64,000 bases of DNA from Haloechinothrix alba. GTDB lineage: Bacteria; Actinomycetota; Actinomycetes; Mycobacteriales; Pseudonocardiaceae. The notes beneath the pieces were generated by a model. It saw only the letters and a program-made list of their open reading frames with translations. It was not told the DNA's origin and made no database searches. The stretch covers positions 1 to 64,000 of the forward strand of contig NZ_FZNW01000007.1 of NCBI RefSeq assembly GCF_900188115.1. The letters run 5' to 3'. Shown here piece by piece: positions 30,773 to 40,006 of this stretch. Position 1 is the first letter of the stretch, and each line of letters begins with the position of its first letter. Position numbers and translations under genes: made by a program.

Positions 30773-31761
30773 GGGTGCCGTTTCGGGAGCGTGACCCGCG
30801 GGTGCTCGCGGCTGTGGGTTCCGTGCTGCTGGTGGCGATCGTGGCCTCCTCCCTGCTGCTGCCCCAAGCGATCTTCTATTCGCGCACCAGTGACTACTCC
30901 GCCGAGCTCGAGAACGCGACGGGCCTGGCCCCGGATGATCCGGTCTACGTGGCAGGCGTGCGCGCAGGCCGGGTGAGCGACATCGAGATCGCGGGTGACC
31001 GGGCGGTCGTGCACTTCAGGATGGACGACGGCAAGCGGGTCGGGGAGGACAGCACGGCCAGCGTGAAGATCAAGACGGTGCTCGGCCAGCGCTACCTGGA
31101 CATCGCCTCGAAGGGAGAGGGGACGCTCGATCCGTCCGACACCATCCCGCTGAGCCGTACCTCCGTGCTGTACACATTGGATGAGCTCTCCCGTTCCGCG
31201 AAGCACAGCGCGGAGGAGCTCGACCTCGGGACGCTGCGCGAGCTGATGGCGTCGCTGGAGCAGGACACGCCGGACGGTGAGCTGCTCGGCGAGGCACTGG
31301 ACGGTGTGTCGGCTACCGCGGAGATGTTCACCAGGCACAGTGACCAGTTCCAGGCCCTGCTGTCCGGGACGCGGGAGGTCACCGACAGCATCCTCGAACA
31401 GTCCGACACGCTGGTCACGTTGCTCGGCGACGCCGACCTCGTCGCCGACGTGCTCGCGCAGCGCAAGGAGACGATCAGCAGACTCATCCAGGACATCAGT
31501 GCCCTGAGCAGGGACCTGGAGAACTTCGTCGACACCAACAGGCCGGAGATCGACAACGTGCTCGAGCGCATGGACACCATCACGAGGACGCTGAGCGAGA
31601 CCCAGGACGAGTTCGACGAGATGCTGCGCCAGTTCGCCCCCACCACGCGATACATCGCGAACACCTTCGGCCAGGGCCCCTGGGGTGATGTGGCCGGCCC
31701 GGCGGGCCCGCTGCCGGACAACATCCTCTGCCTCGCCGGCCTGCTGGAGGGGTGCGCATGA
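30769..31761 (+). CDS. mceC: Mce family protein C
   Basis: This 330-residue protein starts at ATG 30769, overlapping the mceB stop. It has an N-terminal anchor (VLAAVGSVLLVAIVASSLLL), the Mce domain (ATGLAPDDPVYVAGVRAGRV; TVLGQRYLDIASKG), a helical region and a C-terminal DNILCLAGLLEGC with two cysteines. It is the third Mce subunit. Confidence 0.92.
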   Translation: MRVPFRERDPRVLAAVGSVLLVAIVASSLLLPQAIFYSRTSDYSAELENATGLAPDDPVYVAGVRAGRVSDIEIAGDRAVVHFRMDDGKRVGEDSTASVKIKTVLGQRYLDIASKGEGTLDPSDTIPLSRTSVLYTLDELSRSAKHSAEELDLGTLRELMASLEQDTPDGELLGEALDGVSATAEMFTRHSDQFQALLSGTREVTDSILEQSDTLVTLLGDADLVADVLAQRKETISRLIQDISALSRDLENFVDTNRPEIDNVLERMDTITRTLSETQDEFDEMLRQFAPTTRYIANTFGQGPWGDVAGPAGPLPDNILCLAGLLEGCA

Positions 31762-32831
31762 CGGCGAAACCCGCACGCGCGCTGTCACTGGTCGTGGTGG
31801 CCGTGCTCCTGGCTGCGGGGTTGTTCCTCGCGGCGCGCCCCGAACCCTCGCTGACAGTGCACGCGGACTTCGCGCAGGCCGACGGCCTGTTCGTGGGCAG
31901 CGACGTGGCCGTGCTCGGCGTACCGGTCGGCCGGGTCGACGGGATCGAACCCCGGGGCGACAAGGTGCGCCTGACCATGTCGCTGCCCGCCGACACCGAC
32001 ATCCCCGCCGGCGCCGAGGCGTGGGTCGCCTCCCCGACCGTGGTACCCGACCAGTACATCGAGCTCACTCCGGCCTACACCGGAGGGGAGAAGATGGCGG
32101 ACGGCGCCGTGATCCCCACCGAGCGTACGCGCTCGCCGATCGCCTGGGACACCCTCGTCGAGTCGGTCAACGACCTGCTGGTGGCACTCGGCCCCGACGG
32201 GGCGGGCGAGGACGGCTCGCTCGGCAGGATGATCGACAGCGCTGCGGGGCTGCTCGACGGGCGAGGGGAGAAACTACGCGAGGCCATTCTGAACATCAGC
32301 CAGGCATCTCAGATCGCGCTGGACGGTACTCCCGACGCCGAAGCGCTCCTCGAGTCCGTCGACGCCCTGATGGAGATCCTCGTGGAGAACCAGTCGACAG
32401 TGGACTCGCTTACCCGGTCGGTCAACGACGTGGCAGGCGAGTTCGCGCGGCAGGAGCGCGAGGTCGAGCAGGCGCTGACGTCGCTGACCTCGGTGCTGCG
32501 TGAGGTGGCCCAGCTGACCGGCGAACACGGCGACTCGATCGCCGACAGTGTCGAGCGGCTGGCCGACGTGTCGGTGCACCTCGGTGAGCAGCAGGCCGAG
32601 CTCACCGAGGTGATGGACACGCTGCCCCTGGCAGCCGACAACATCACGCGCGCGGTCACCGACGATCAGAAGCTGCGCATCCGGTTGGACATCACCACCA
32701 ACCTCTCGCAGTTCGACCGGATACGCCCGCTGTGCGCGGAGCTGCCCCTGCCGTTGTGCGACGGCCCAGGGATCGTCAACCCGATCCCGCTGCCACCCGA
32801 GCTGGCCCGCGGCTGGACGGAGGGTGAGTGA
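31758..32831 (+). CDS. mceD: Mce family protein D
   Basis: This 357-residue protein starts at ATG 31758 (ATGA overlap), preferred to GTG 31752. It has an N-terminal anchor (ALSLVVVAVLLAAGLFLA) and the Mce domain ADGLFVGSDVAVLGVPVGRV with TVVPDQYIELTP. A long helical region follows, ending in LPLPLCDGPGIVNPIPLPPE. It is the fourth Mce subunit. Confidence 0.92.
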   Translation: MTAKPARALSLVVVAVLLAAGLFLAARPEPSLTVHADFAQADGLFVGSDVAVLGVPVGRVDGIEPRGDKVRLTMSLPADTDIPAGAEAWVASPTVVPDQYIELTPAYTGGEKMADGAVIPTERTRSPIAWDTLVESVNDLLVALGPDGAGEDGSLGRMIDSAAGLLDGRGEKLREAILNISQASQIALDGTPDAEALLESVDALMEILVENQSTVDSLTRSVNDVAGEFARQEREVEQALTSLTSVLREVAQLTGEHGDSIADSVERLADVSVHLGEQQAELTEVMDTLPLAADNITRAVTDDQKLRIRLDITTNLSQFDRIRPLCAELPLPLCDGPGIVNPIPLPPELARGWTEGE

Positions 32832-33889
32832 TGTCGACCGTGCTGCGCGTGCTCATCCTGCTCGGCGTGCTGTTTGCGCTGCCCGGCTGTGGCATCAGCC
32901 TGCAGAACTCCCCGCTCGGTACCGGTGTGGACGGCCCGTCGTACGAGGTGACCGCGGAGTTCGCGGATGTGGCAGGCATGTCACGGGGCGGCCGGGTGCG
33001 TATCGGGCCGGCCACCGTCGGCAGGGTCATCGCCATGCGTGCGGAGGAGTTCACCGCCAGGGTGACCCTGCGCATCCGCTCGGATGTGGAGCTTCCCGAG
33101 GAGACCGAGGCCGGGATCGAGATGAGCACCGCGCTCGGTGACCCCTACATCGCGCTGGATGTGCCGGACGAGCACGACGGCGCGCTGCTCGGTGACGGGG
33201 ACACGATCCCGCTCGAGCAGACACGGCACGGTCCCGAGGTCGAGGACAGCATGGCGCTGCTGGCGAACATGCTCAACAACAGCGGCATCGAGCAGGCCCG
33301 CACCATCATCACGGAGACGAACACCATGCTGGAGGGCAGGGAAGGCACGGTACGCGACCTGCTCGACAGGACAGAGGAGGTGCTCGCCTCGCTGGACGAG
33401 CGGTCCGACGAGATCAACCGCACCCTCGAGGCCGTCAACACGCTCGGCGCGACCGTCGAGGACAACACCGACCTGCTCGACGAGGCACTGACCGAGATCC
33501 GTCCCGCCGTCGACGTGCTCGTCGCCGAGCAGGACAACTTCGACACGCTGCTCGGCGAGGTCGACACGCTGGCAGGCGACGTGCAGGACGCGATCGACGC
33601 GACGGAGGAGCACCTGGTCAGCGAGCTCCGCAAGCTGGAGCCGGTGCTCGCGGAGTTCACCAAGATCGACCGTGACGTGGAGACGTTGCTGACCAAGTTC
33701 CTGGAGTTCGAGCCGCTGTTCAACGCCGCGGCTCCCGGCGACTACCTGAACCTCGACGCGGCTTTCCACGTGCCCGACTCGGTCGGTGGTGTGCTGGAAG
33801 GTATTCCCGACGTGGTGCCGCTGGGAGGCGGCGGCGCCACAGGGGGCATGGAAACCACGCTCGACCGGCTGCTGGAGGAAGGTGAGTAG
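32831..33889 (+). CDS. mceE: Mce family lipoprotein E
   Basis: This 352-residue protein has a lipoprotein signal (LRVLILLGVLFALPGCG), matching the family rule that the MceE (LprK-like) subunit is lipidated. The Mce domain reads DVAGMSRGGRVRIGPATVGR with TALGDPYIALDVPD. It continues with a helical needle, a family-typical end (NAAAPGDYLNLDAAFHV) and a Gly-rich stretch. ATG 32831 shares one base with the mceD stop; GTG 32828 is an alternative. Confidence 0.92.
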   Translation: MSTVLRVLILLGVLFALPGCGISLQNSPLGTGVDGPSYEVTAEFADVAGMSRGGRVRIGPATVGRVIAMRAEEFTARVTLRIRSDVELPEETEAGIEMSTALGDPYIALDVPDEHDGALLGDGDTIPLEQTRHGPEVEDSMALLANMLNNSGIEQARTIITETNTMLEGREGTVRDLLDRTEEVLASLDERSDEINRTLEAVNTLGATVEDNTDLLDEALTEIRPAVDVLVAEQDNFDTLLGEVDTLAGDVQDAIDATEEHLVSELRKLEPVLAEFTKIDRDVETLLTKFLEFEPLFNAAAPGDYLNLDAAFHVPDSVGGVLEGIPDVVPLGGGGATGGMETTLDRLLEEGE

Positions 33890-33892
33890 ACC

Positions 33893-35140
33893 ATGGCGGA
33901 ATCGCGAGGCCTCCGGCAGCGTCTACCGGCCGGTCAGATCGCCCTGTTCCTGGCGATCGCGTTGGCATGCGGTGTCTACATCGCTGTCAACGCCGTCGGA
34001 ACGGACGCGGTCATGGCCAAGGACAAGGTGACCGTGCGGATGGCCGACGGCGGTGGCATCACCCCGCGTGTCCCGGTGACCTACCGTGGGGTCACGGTCG
34101 GCACGGTCTCCGACGTGCGTGTGGCCAGGGGCGACGGTGTCGAGGTCGAGCTGGCGATCCGCTCGAATGCCGACGTGCCTGCCGACACCGAGGTGGTCGT
34201 CGCGCAGGACACGCCCGTGGCGCTCAAGCACATCGACCTGCGCCCGTCGAGCCACGACCCGCCCTACCTGTCCGACGGCGACGAGCTGGGTCCCGAGGAC
34301 ACCAGCAGGCCGGTGCCGCTGGAGACCGTGCTGGTCAACCTGATGCGGCTGACCGACAACATCGACACAGCGGACGTCGCGGTCATCGCCGACGAGCTGG
34401 CAGCGGGCCTGTCGGGAACGGCGGAGGAGCTGGAGCGGCTGGGGGACAACTCGATCGAGCTGGTCGACCGGTTCACCGAGCTGGAGCCCACGGCCTCGAA
34501 CCTGATCGACAACACCCTGCGGTTCCTCGAGTCCAGCGAGGGGACCGCCGACCGGTTACCCGAGCTCACCCGCACGCTGGCCGAGGCGACCGAGCAGGTG
34601 CGCAACCAGACCCCGCACGGCATCGAGCTGGCACGGTCGGTCCCCGAGGTGACCGACGAGGTGGTGCCGCTGCTACGGGAGCTCGAACCGTCCGTGTCGG
34701 TGCTGCTGAGCAACCTGATCACGCCCGCCCAGATCGTCTCGCAACGCATACCGGCACTGCAGCACGGGCTGGTCGTCATCCCGGACGCGTTCAGCCAGCT
34801 GGCCGGCATCGCCGACGGGGACCGGGCGAACTTCGAGTTCGTCACCACGCAGGGCGGTACGTGTTACTTCCCCGAGGAACGGCGTACGCCGACGGATACC
34901 TCCGAGAAGGAGCCGAACCTCGGCTATCACTGCCCACCCGACGGGCCGACGGTCCGGGGTGCGGCGAACGCGCCCGGCCCGGACGCGCAGCAGCGCACCG
35001 TCGTGACCACATCGGACCCCAACACAGGACGGACCCGGGTTCCCGGCTCGGACCCGGTCCGGATGGGGTCCAACGGTGGGCAGGACGATGTCCTCGGCGA
35101 CGAGTCCTGGTATGCCGTCTACCTGCAAGGAGTGGAGTAG
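33893..35140 (+). CDS. mceF: Mce family protein F
   Basis: This 415-residue last tunnel subunit has an anchor (QIALFLAIALACGVYIAVN) and the Mce domain GGGITPRVPVTYRGVTVGTV with TPVALKHIDLRP. The helical region is followed by a C-terminal extension with two cysteines (GTCYFPEE, GYHCPPDG). ATG 33893 lies 3 bp after the mceE stop. The operon is compact with no internal promoter evident. Confidence 0.92.
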   Translation: MAESRGLRQRLPAGQIALFLAIALACGVYIAVNAVGTDAVMAKDKVTVRMADGGGITPRVPVTYRGVTVGTVSDVRVARGDGVEVELAIRSNADVPADTEVVVAQDTPVALKHIDLRPSSHDPPYLSDGDELGPEDTSRPVPLETVLVNLMRLTDNIDTADVAVIADELAAGLSGTAEELERLGDNSIELVDRFTELEPTASNLIDNTLRFLESSEGTADRLPELTRTLAEATEQVRNQTPHGIELARSVPEVTDEVVPLLRELEPSVSVLLSNLITPAQIVSQRIPALQHGLVVIPDAFSQLAGIADGDRANFEFVTTQGGTCYFPEERRTPTDTSEKEPNLGYHCPPDGPTVRGAANAPGPDAQQRTVVTTSDPNTGRTRVPGSDPVRMGSNGGQDDVLGDESWYAVYLQGVE

Positions 35141-35143
35141 GCA

Positions 35144-35794
35144 GTGAGCGGAGGAGACAGCGACGACGAGCGGCGCCAGCCCTCGCCGCACCCGCGTGCG
35201 GGACCGGCCGCGGGAGATGAAGGCGCCCCGGAAGACGCCCAGGAAGGCGCCACCGATGGCTCGGGCGAGGAGGAACGACCTGGCCTGCAGCATGACCCGG
35301 ATGAACGCGCCGGACGGCTGAGGGGACGCCTGCCGGTCGTGCTGGCCGCGGTGACCGTGGCGTGCTCGCTGGCCGCGGCGGCGACATTCGGCCTGCTGTG
35401 GTACTCGCAGAACCGCACGGACGCCGAGCGCGCCCAGCTGCTCGACGAAGCCGAGACCTTCGCTGCGGAGTTCACCACGTACCACTTCAACGAGCTCGAC
35501 GAGAACTTCGAGAACATCTCGGCTCGCCTGACCGAGCGGTACGAGGAGGTCTACGGCGACGCGTACGAGTCGTTCACCGAGCTGCTCGAGGAGAACAAGG
35601 CCGACTCGGAGGGTGAGGTGACGCATGTCGGCCTCGCCGAGTTCAGTGCGGACGAGGCAGTGGTGCTCGCGTTCGTCGACCAGACCACCACCAACGTCAA
35701 CAGCCCGCAGCCGAAGATCGACCGCAACCGGATGGTGCTGACGTTCACCAAGGTCGACGGCGAGTGGAAGGTCGACAAGGTCGACCTCACCTAG
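35144..35794 (+). CDS. Mce-associated membrane protein
   Basis: This 216-residue protein starts at GTG 35144, directly after mceF. A disordered acidic N-terminus (1-60, EDAQEGATDGSGEEERPG) is followed by one membrane helix (VVLAAVTVACSLAAAATFGL) and an extracytoplasmic NTF2-like domain. The latter ends MVLTFTKVDGEWKVDKVDL, the usual closing of Mas/Mce-associated proteins. These proteins help stabilise Mce complexes in mycobacteria. It is the last gene before a strong hairpin. Confidence 0.88.
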   Translation: MSGGDSDDERRQPSPHPRAGPAAGDEGAPEDAQEGATDGSGEEERPGLQHDPDERAGRLRGRLPVVLAAVTVACSLAAAATFGLLWYSQNRTDAERAQLLDEAETFAAEFTTYHFNELDENFENISARLTERYEEVYGDAYESFTELLEENKADSEGEVTHVGLAEFSADEAVVLAFVDQTTTNVNSPQPKIDRNRMVLTFTKVDGEWKVDKVDLT

Positions 35795-35803
35795 CCCTTG
35801 TGC

Positions 35804-35852
35804 GCTGAATGACGCTCTCAGTCCGTCATCTGGACTGAAAGCGTCATTCAGC
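35804..35852. terminator. long bidirectional hairpin between the mce operon and the CoA ligase
   Basis: A 21-bp stem with a single C/A mismatch (35804-35824 with 35832-35852) and a 7-nt loop lies exactly between convergent stops at 35794 and 35866. The arms contain the word TGAATGACGCT. It would stop transcription from both sides. The length and near-perfect symmetry also suit a dispersed mobile palindrome. Confidence 0.8.
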
Positions 35853-35865
35853 CTTCCCTGTGCGC

Positions 35866-37698
35866 TCAGGCCAGGTTGATGACGTCCTCGCCGGGTGAGT
35901 CGGCGTAGAGTTCCTCGATCTCGGCCTTGTACTTGTCCGCGATGGGCTTGCGCTTGAGCTTCAGCGTGGGGGTGAGCTCCACGCCACCCGGCTCCCACTC
36001 GGCGGCCACGATCCGGAACCGCTTGATCTGCTCCACACGCGACAGGCGCTCGTTGCCCTCCTTGGCCGCCCTGGTGATCTCCTCGCGCACCTCGGGGCGC
36101 TTGGCCACAGCGGCGACCGAGGTGTCCGACATGCCGAGCGAGCTCGCGCGAGCGGCAGCCGCATCGGGGTCGAGCACGATCAGCGCGGTGACGTAGGGCC
36201 GGTTGTCCCCGATGGCGACCGCCTGGCCGATCAGCGAGGACGCCGCCTTCATCGCGTTCTCGATGTTGGTCGGCGACATGTTCTTGCCGGCCTCGTTGAT
36301 GATCAGTTCCTTCTTGCGGTCGATGATCTTGACGAAGCCCTCGGAGTCGATCTCGGCGATGTCGCCGGTGTGCAGCCAGCCGTCGGAGTCGATCGTCTCG
36401 GCCGTCTTCTCCGGCTGCTTGCGGTAGCCGCGCATCAGTACGGGACCGCGGACGAGGAGCTCGCCGTCGTCTGCGAGCTTGACCTCGGCCCTGGAAACGG
36501 CCTTGCCGACCGTGCCGATCTTGGTCGCGCCCGCCGCGTTGCTCGTGGTGGCACCTGTGGACTCCGACATGCCCCAGACCTCGTAGACGGGGATGCCGAG
36601 CCCGTGGAAGTACTCCAGAACCTCAGGCGGGATCGCCGACGCGCCGGAAGCAGCCCAGCGTATGCGGTCGAGACCGAGTGTGTCCCTGAGCTTGGCCAGT
36701 ACGAGCTTGTCGGCAAGCGCGCTCTGTGCGCCGAGCAGGCCTGCGGGCTGCCTTCCTGCCAGACGCTCCCTGGCGGCCTTGATGCCGGTCTCGATCGCCC
36801 AGTTCGCCAGCTTCTTCTTGACCGGGCTGGGCTCCTCGGCGAGCTTCGCCTCGATACCCGCCTTGATCTTCTGCCACACGCGGGGCACCGCGAACCAGAT
36901 CGTCGGGCGGGCGTCGGGAAGGGCCCCTGCGATCGCCTTCGGGTCGGCCACGCTGGTGATCTGCATGCCGCGCATGATGCCCGCGTAGTGGCACGCGACC
37001 CGGTCTGCGATGTGCGCGGACGGTAGGTAGGAGGCTGTGCTGTCGTCCGGTCCGACCTCGAGGATCGGGATGAGGGCGTTGACCTCGGCGACGATGCTGC
37101 TGTGCGGGATCTCCACGCCCTTGGGCGGTCCGGTGGTGCCGGACGTGTAGATCAGCGTCGCGATGTCGTCCGGCCGCACGGCTCGCCAGGCCGCCTCGAA
37201 GTCGAAGCCCTCACTGCTGCGCGACTCGAGGTCGGAGAGGCTGATGGAGGAGTCCGACCCGCCGTCCACGGTGACGATGTGCTCGATGCCGGTCTCGGCA
37301 TTGGTGATCGGTTGAAGGAACTGCTGTTCGGTGATCACGACCGCGTTCTCGGCGTTGGAGAACAGGTAGTTGATCTGCTCGGGGGTGCTGGTGTTGTAGA
37401 TGGAGAACGGCGTAGCTCCCAGATGCAGGGCGGCCGTGTCGACGAGATTGAACTCGGGACGGTTGGTCAGCATGATGCCGACGGTGTCGCCGCGCTTGAC
37501 GCCGAGCGCGGACAGGCCGGTCGCGATCGCGCGCACCCGATCCGCGTACTCCCGCCACGTGATCTCGATCTGTCCACCAGGAACCCGTAGCGCCACAGCG
37601 TCCGGTCGCATCGACGCGGTACGCTGGAACGCCTCACACAACGTGCTCACGGTTCCACCTGCGGGATGCGGGCAGGTGATCTCGTCAGCGTTGGTCAT
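35866..37698 (-). CDS. long-chain fatty-acid--CoA ligase (FadD15-like)
   Basis: This 610-residue ANL-superfamily enzyme activates an acyl acid to acyl-CoA via an acyl-AMP. Motifs are LIYTSGTTGPPKGVE (the P-loop) and GWLHTGDIAEID (A8 region), with IDRKKELIINEAGKNMSP ending the family core. The invariant lysine region lies near the C-terminus (LTPTLKLKRKPI). ATG 37698 is chosen for its GGAGG site 6 nt upstream; the open frame to 37770 is not coding-like. It is convergent with the mce operon and could activate lipids it imports. Confidence 0.93.
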   Translation of the reverse strand: MTNADEITCPHPAGGTVSTLCEAFQRTASMRPDAVALRVPGGQIEITWREYADRVRAIATGLSALGVKRGDTVGIMLTNRPEFNLVDTAALHLGATPFSIYNTSTPEQINYLFSNAENAVVITEQQFLQPITNAETGIEHIVTVDGGSDSSISLSDLESRSSEGFDFEAAWRAVRPDDIATLIYTSGTTGPPKGVEIPHSSIVAEVNALIPILEVGPDDSTASYLPSAHIADRVACHYAGIMRGMQITSVADPKAIAGALPDARPTIWFAVPRVWQKIKAGIEAKLAEEPSPVKKKLANWAIETGIKAARERLAGRQPAGLLGAQSALADKLVLAKLRDTLGLDRIRWAASGASAIPPEVLEYFHGLGIPVYEVWGMSESTGATTSNAAGATKIGTVGKAVSRAEVKLADDGELLVRGPVLMRGYRKQPEKTAETIDSDGWLHTGDIAEIDSEGFVKIIDRKKELIINEAGKNMSPTNIENAMKAASSLIGQAVAIGDNRPYVTALIVLDPDAAAARASSLGMSDTSVAAVAKRPEVREEITRAAKEGNERLSRVEQIKRFRIVAAEWEPGGVELTPTLKLKRKPIADKYKAEIEELYADSPGEDVINLA

Positions 37699-37915
37699 AT
37701 CCGGCCTCCGGTCGGTTGTCGTGTACGCACGGGCAGTGCTGCCACGGCCACTTGGTCCTGGTAGGAGCATCCTAGTGGCCGGTGTACGCTGTCCCGCTCA
37801 GACGCACGGCGATCGTGACAAGATCGCAGCAGTGCAGGGTAGTGGCCAGTATCCCCGTGCAGTTGTCATTCCGTCAACGAGCGAGTCCGTCGTGGGATAC
37901 ACCCCGCGTGCTTCG

Positions 37916-37935
37916 CGGTACGTCGACACGTACCG
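37916..37935. promoter_or_regulatory. 20-bp inverted repeat upstream of the IscA-like gene
   Basis: CGGTACGT-CGAC-ACGTACCG has perfect 8-bp arms with a 4-bp spacer, 42 bp before the start of the IscA-like gene. It resembles a dimeric operator. The rest of the 37699-37977 gap shows no gene. Confidence 0.4.
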
Positions 37936-37977
37936 TGGGGACTTTACGCCAGAACAGGCAACTCGAAGGGAAATCCC

Positions 37978-38274
37978 ATGCTTGCGATGACGGATGTCGC
38001 CGCCGAGGCGATCAACGCGCTGACCGAGGAGAACGAGGAGCAGACCGACGCCGGTCTCCGGATGGCCGTGGACCAGGCCTCCGACGGTGGCGCGCAGCTG
38101 TCGCTGTCGGTGGCGACGACTCCGGAGGAAGGCGACCAGGTGGTCAGCAGCGAGAGCGGTGCGAAGGTCTTCCTTGAGCAGCAGGCGGCTCAGCTTCTCG
38201 AGGACAAGGTCCTCGACGTGCAGAAGGACGAGGAAGGGCAGCTCAACTTCACCATCTCGCAGCAGGAGTCCTGA
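37978..38274 (+). CDS. IscA/HesB-fold protein without cysteines
   Basis: This 98-residue protein follows the A-type Fe-S carrier pattern: VAAEAINALTEE, DAGLRMAVDQASDGGAQL, GDQVVSSESGAKVFLEQQ, and a final LLEDKVLDVQ. The three cysteines that bind iron or a cluster in IscA/SufA are all absent; the whole protein has no Cys. It is therefore a related actinobacterial family, not a conventional carrier. AAGGGA precedes ATG 37978. The function is unknown; a stress or structural role is possible. Confidence 0.8.
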   Translation: MLAMTDVAAEAINALTEENEEQTDAGLRMAVDQASDGGAQLSLSVATTPEEGDQVVSSESGAKVFLEQQAAQLLEDKVLDVQKDEEGQLNFTISQQES

Positions 38275-38360
38275 GGACCCGGCTGCGATGACCACCCGGT
38301 CGCCGTGACGGCACGGTCGTGATGACGACCCAGCCGTGATCCTGACGCCGGTGAGGACCA

Positions 38361-39290
38361 TCACCGCCGGGTGGTCACCGAGCGTAGGAAGAAGCCGACG
38401 TTGGCGGGGCGTTCGGCCAGCCTGCGCATGAAGTACGGGTACCAGTCGTCGCCGTACGGTACGTACACCCGCACGGTGTGGCCGGCTCGCGCCAGGCGCA
38501 GATGCTCGTCAGGGCGCACCCCGTGGAGCATCTGGAACTCGTACTCATCCGGGCCGCGGCCGTGTTCGGCGGCGAGCGTGCCCGCGATGGCGATCATGCG
38601 CGGGTCGTGTGTGGCGATCATCGGGTAGGCGCTGCTGGCCATCAGCGTGCGCAGGCACCGCACGTAGGAGTGGTCGACCGCGTTCTTGCTCCGGAAAGCA
38701 ACGGACTCGGGCTCCTGGTAGGCACCCTTGCACAGCCGGACCCGGGTTCCTTCGGCCGCGAGCTCGGCGCAGTCCGTCTCGGTGCGGCGCAGGTAGGACT
38801 GCAGTACGGCTCCCACCCAGGGGAAGTCGGCGCGCAGTGTGCGCAGGATACCCAGCGTGGAATCCACCGTCGTGTGATCCTCCATGTCGAGGGTGACGGT
38901 GGTACCCGCGGTCCCGGCGGCCCGGCAGATGCGGTAGGCGGCGTCGGTCGCGACTCGCTCGCCGTCACTGCGCAGGGACTGCCCGAGTGCGGACAGCTTC
39001 ACCGACACCTCGACGGCAGCAGCCAGCCCTGCCTCGGCCAGTGCCTCGAGTACGCTCTCGTAGGCTTGCACGGTCGTGCTGACCTGGGCCACCTCGGTGA
39101 TGTCCTCGCCGAGGTGGCCCAGGGACACCCGTAGCCCTGAGTGGACCAGCTCGGCAGCGGTGTTCAGCGCGTCGTCGACGCCGGTTCCGGCGACGAACCG
39201 GCCGACGACACGCTGGGTGAGCGGGTTGTGCTCGACGAATCGCCGGATGGTTGCCGAGCGACTGGCGAGCAGCAAGCTGGATCGCAGCAT
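38361..39290 (-). CDS. proline dehydrogenase
   Basis: This 309-residue monofunctional FAD-dependent PRODH oxidises proline to pyrroline-5-carboxylate. It starts at ATG 39290 with GAGGTGGAG; the longer frame upstream is not coding. Core TIM-barrel motifs are SVKLSALGQ, VTLDMEDHTTVDSTL, VLQSYLRRTE, RVRLCKGAYQEP, IATHDPRM and EFQMLHGVRPDEH. It ends with YGDDWYPYFMRRLAERPANV, which is characteristic. No P5C dehydrogenase gene is adjacent. Confidence 0.95.
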   Translation of the reverse strand: MLRSSLLLASRSATIRRFVEHNPLTQRVVGRFVAGTGVDDALNTAAELVHSGLRVSLGHLGEDITEVAQVSTTVQAYESVLEALAEAGLAAAVEVSVKLSALGQSLRSDGERVATDAAYRICRAAGTAGTTVTLDMEDHTTVDSTLGILRTLRADFPWVGAVLQSYLRRTETDCAELAAEGTRVRLCKGAYQEPESVAFRSKNAVDHSYVRCLRTLMASSAYPMIATHDPRMIAIAGTLAAEHGRGPDEYEFQMLHGVRPDEHLRLARAGHTVRVYVPYGDDWYPYFMRRLAERPANVGFFLRSVTTRR

Positions 39291-39491
39291 CTCCACCTCT
39301 CGGTTCGGGTGCGTGGTCCGGCAACGGTATACGCTACGGCCGCGCTCGATCCCGTGTGTTACCGAATCGACTACGCTTCGGGCCACGTCCTTGTCGTGCT
39401 CGAGGACGTGGCGGGACCGGCTCGGTGCGTCCCGCGGCCCCGCTCCACGGGACGGCGTTCCCGGCTGGCGGCGGCGACTACGGTGGGATGT

Positions 39492-39902
39492 GTGGACATC
39501 TCGCTGCCGGATCTGACGTCGCGCGGCGCAGCGTTCGCCGGGTTCTGGTCCGAGCCGCACTACTGCACGTTGAGCACCCCGCGCACGGGTGGCCCCCCAC
39601 ATGTCGTACCGGTCGGGGTGACGCTGGATGTCGAGCGCGGGGTCGCGAGGGTGATCTGCGCACGCACATCGGACAAGGCACGGCTGGTCGCCGACGGCGG
39701 CGAGCGGGGGATTCCGGTTGCCCTGTGCCAGATGGACGGTCGCCGGTGGTCCACACTGGAAGGACGCGCCCTGTTGCGGGACGACCGGTACGCGGTGGCC
39801 GAGGCCGAGCGGGAGTACGCCGAGCGGTACCGGACGCCGACGGTCGACCCGTTGAGGGTGGTCCTCGAAGTGCTCGTGACCGGGGTGCGCGGCACCGTGT
39901 GA
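39492..39902 (+). CDS. PPOX-class (pyridoxamine 5'-phosphate oxidase fold) protein
   Basis: This 136-residue split-barrel flavin/F420-type protein starts at GTG 39492. The pattern reads HYCTLSTPRTGGPPHVVPVG, VARVICARTSDKARLVADGG, and RRWSTLEGRALLRDD, as in the actinobacterial PPOX/deazaflavin-binding families. Which cofactor it uses, FMN, F420 or haem-related, cannot be decided. It lies 104 bp before the large oxidoreductase gene. A second PPOX protein is at 60428. Confidence 0.82.
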   Translation: MDISLPDLTSRGAAFAGFWSEPHYCTLSTPRTGGPPHVVPVGVTLDVERGVARVICARTSDKARLVADGGERGIPVALCQMDGRRWSTLEGRALLRDDRYAVAEAEREYAERYRTPTVDPLRVVLEVLVTGVRGTV

Positions 39903-40006
39903 CGGGCCGCGAACCGCGGGTGAGTCGCGGCCGCCGTGGAGCAGGTGACGGGGATGTCTGGGATCCTGGCCGGGGTGAATGGGTTGAGCTATCCGTGAGG
40001 ACACCG

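Noticed and set aside
38289-38377. 11-bp inverted repeat TGACCACCCGG/CCGGGTGGTCA between the IscA-like and PRODH genes
   Set aside because: The 67-nt loop is too long for a terminator and one arm lies inside the PRODH coding end.
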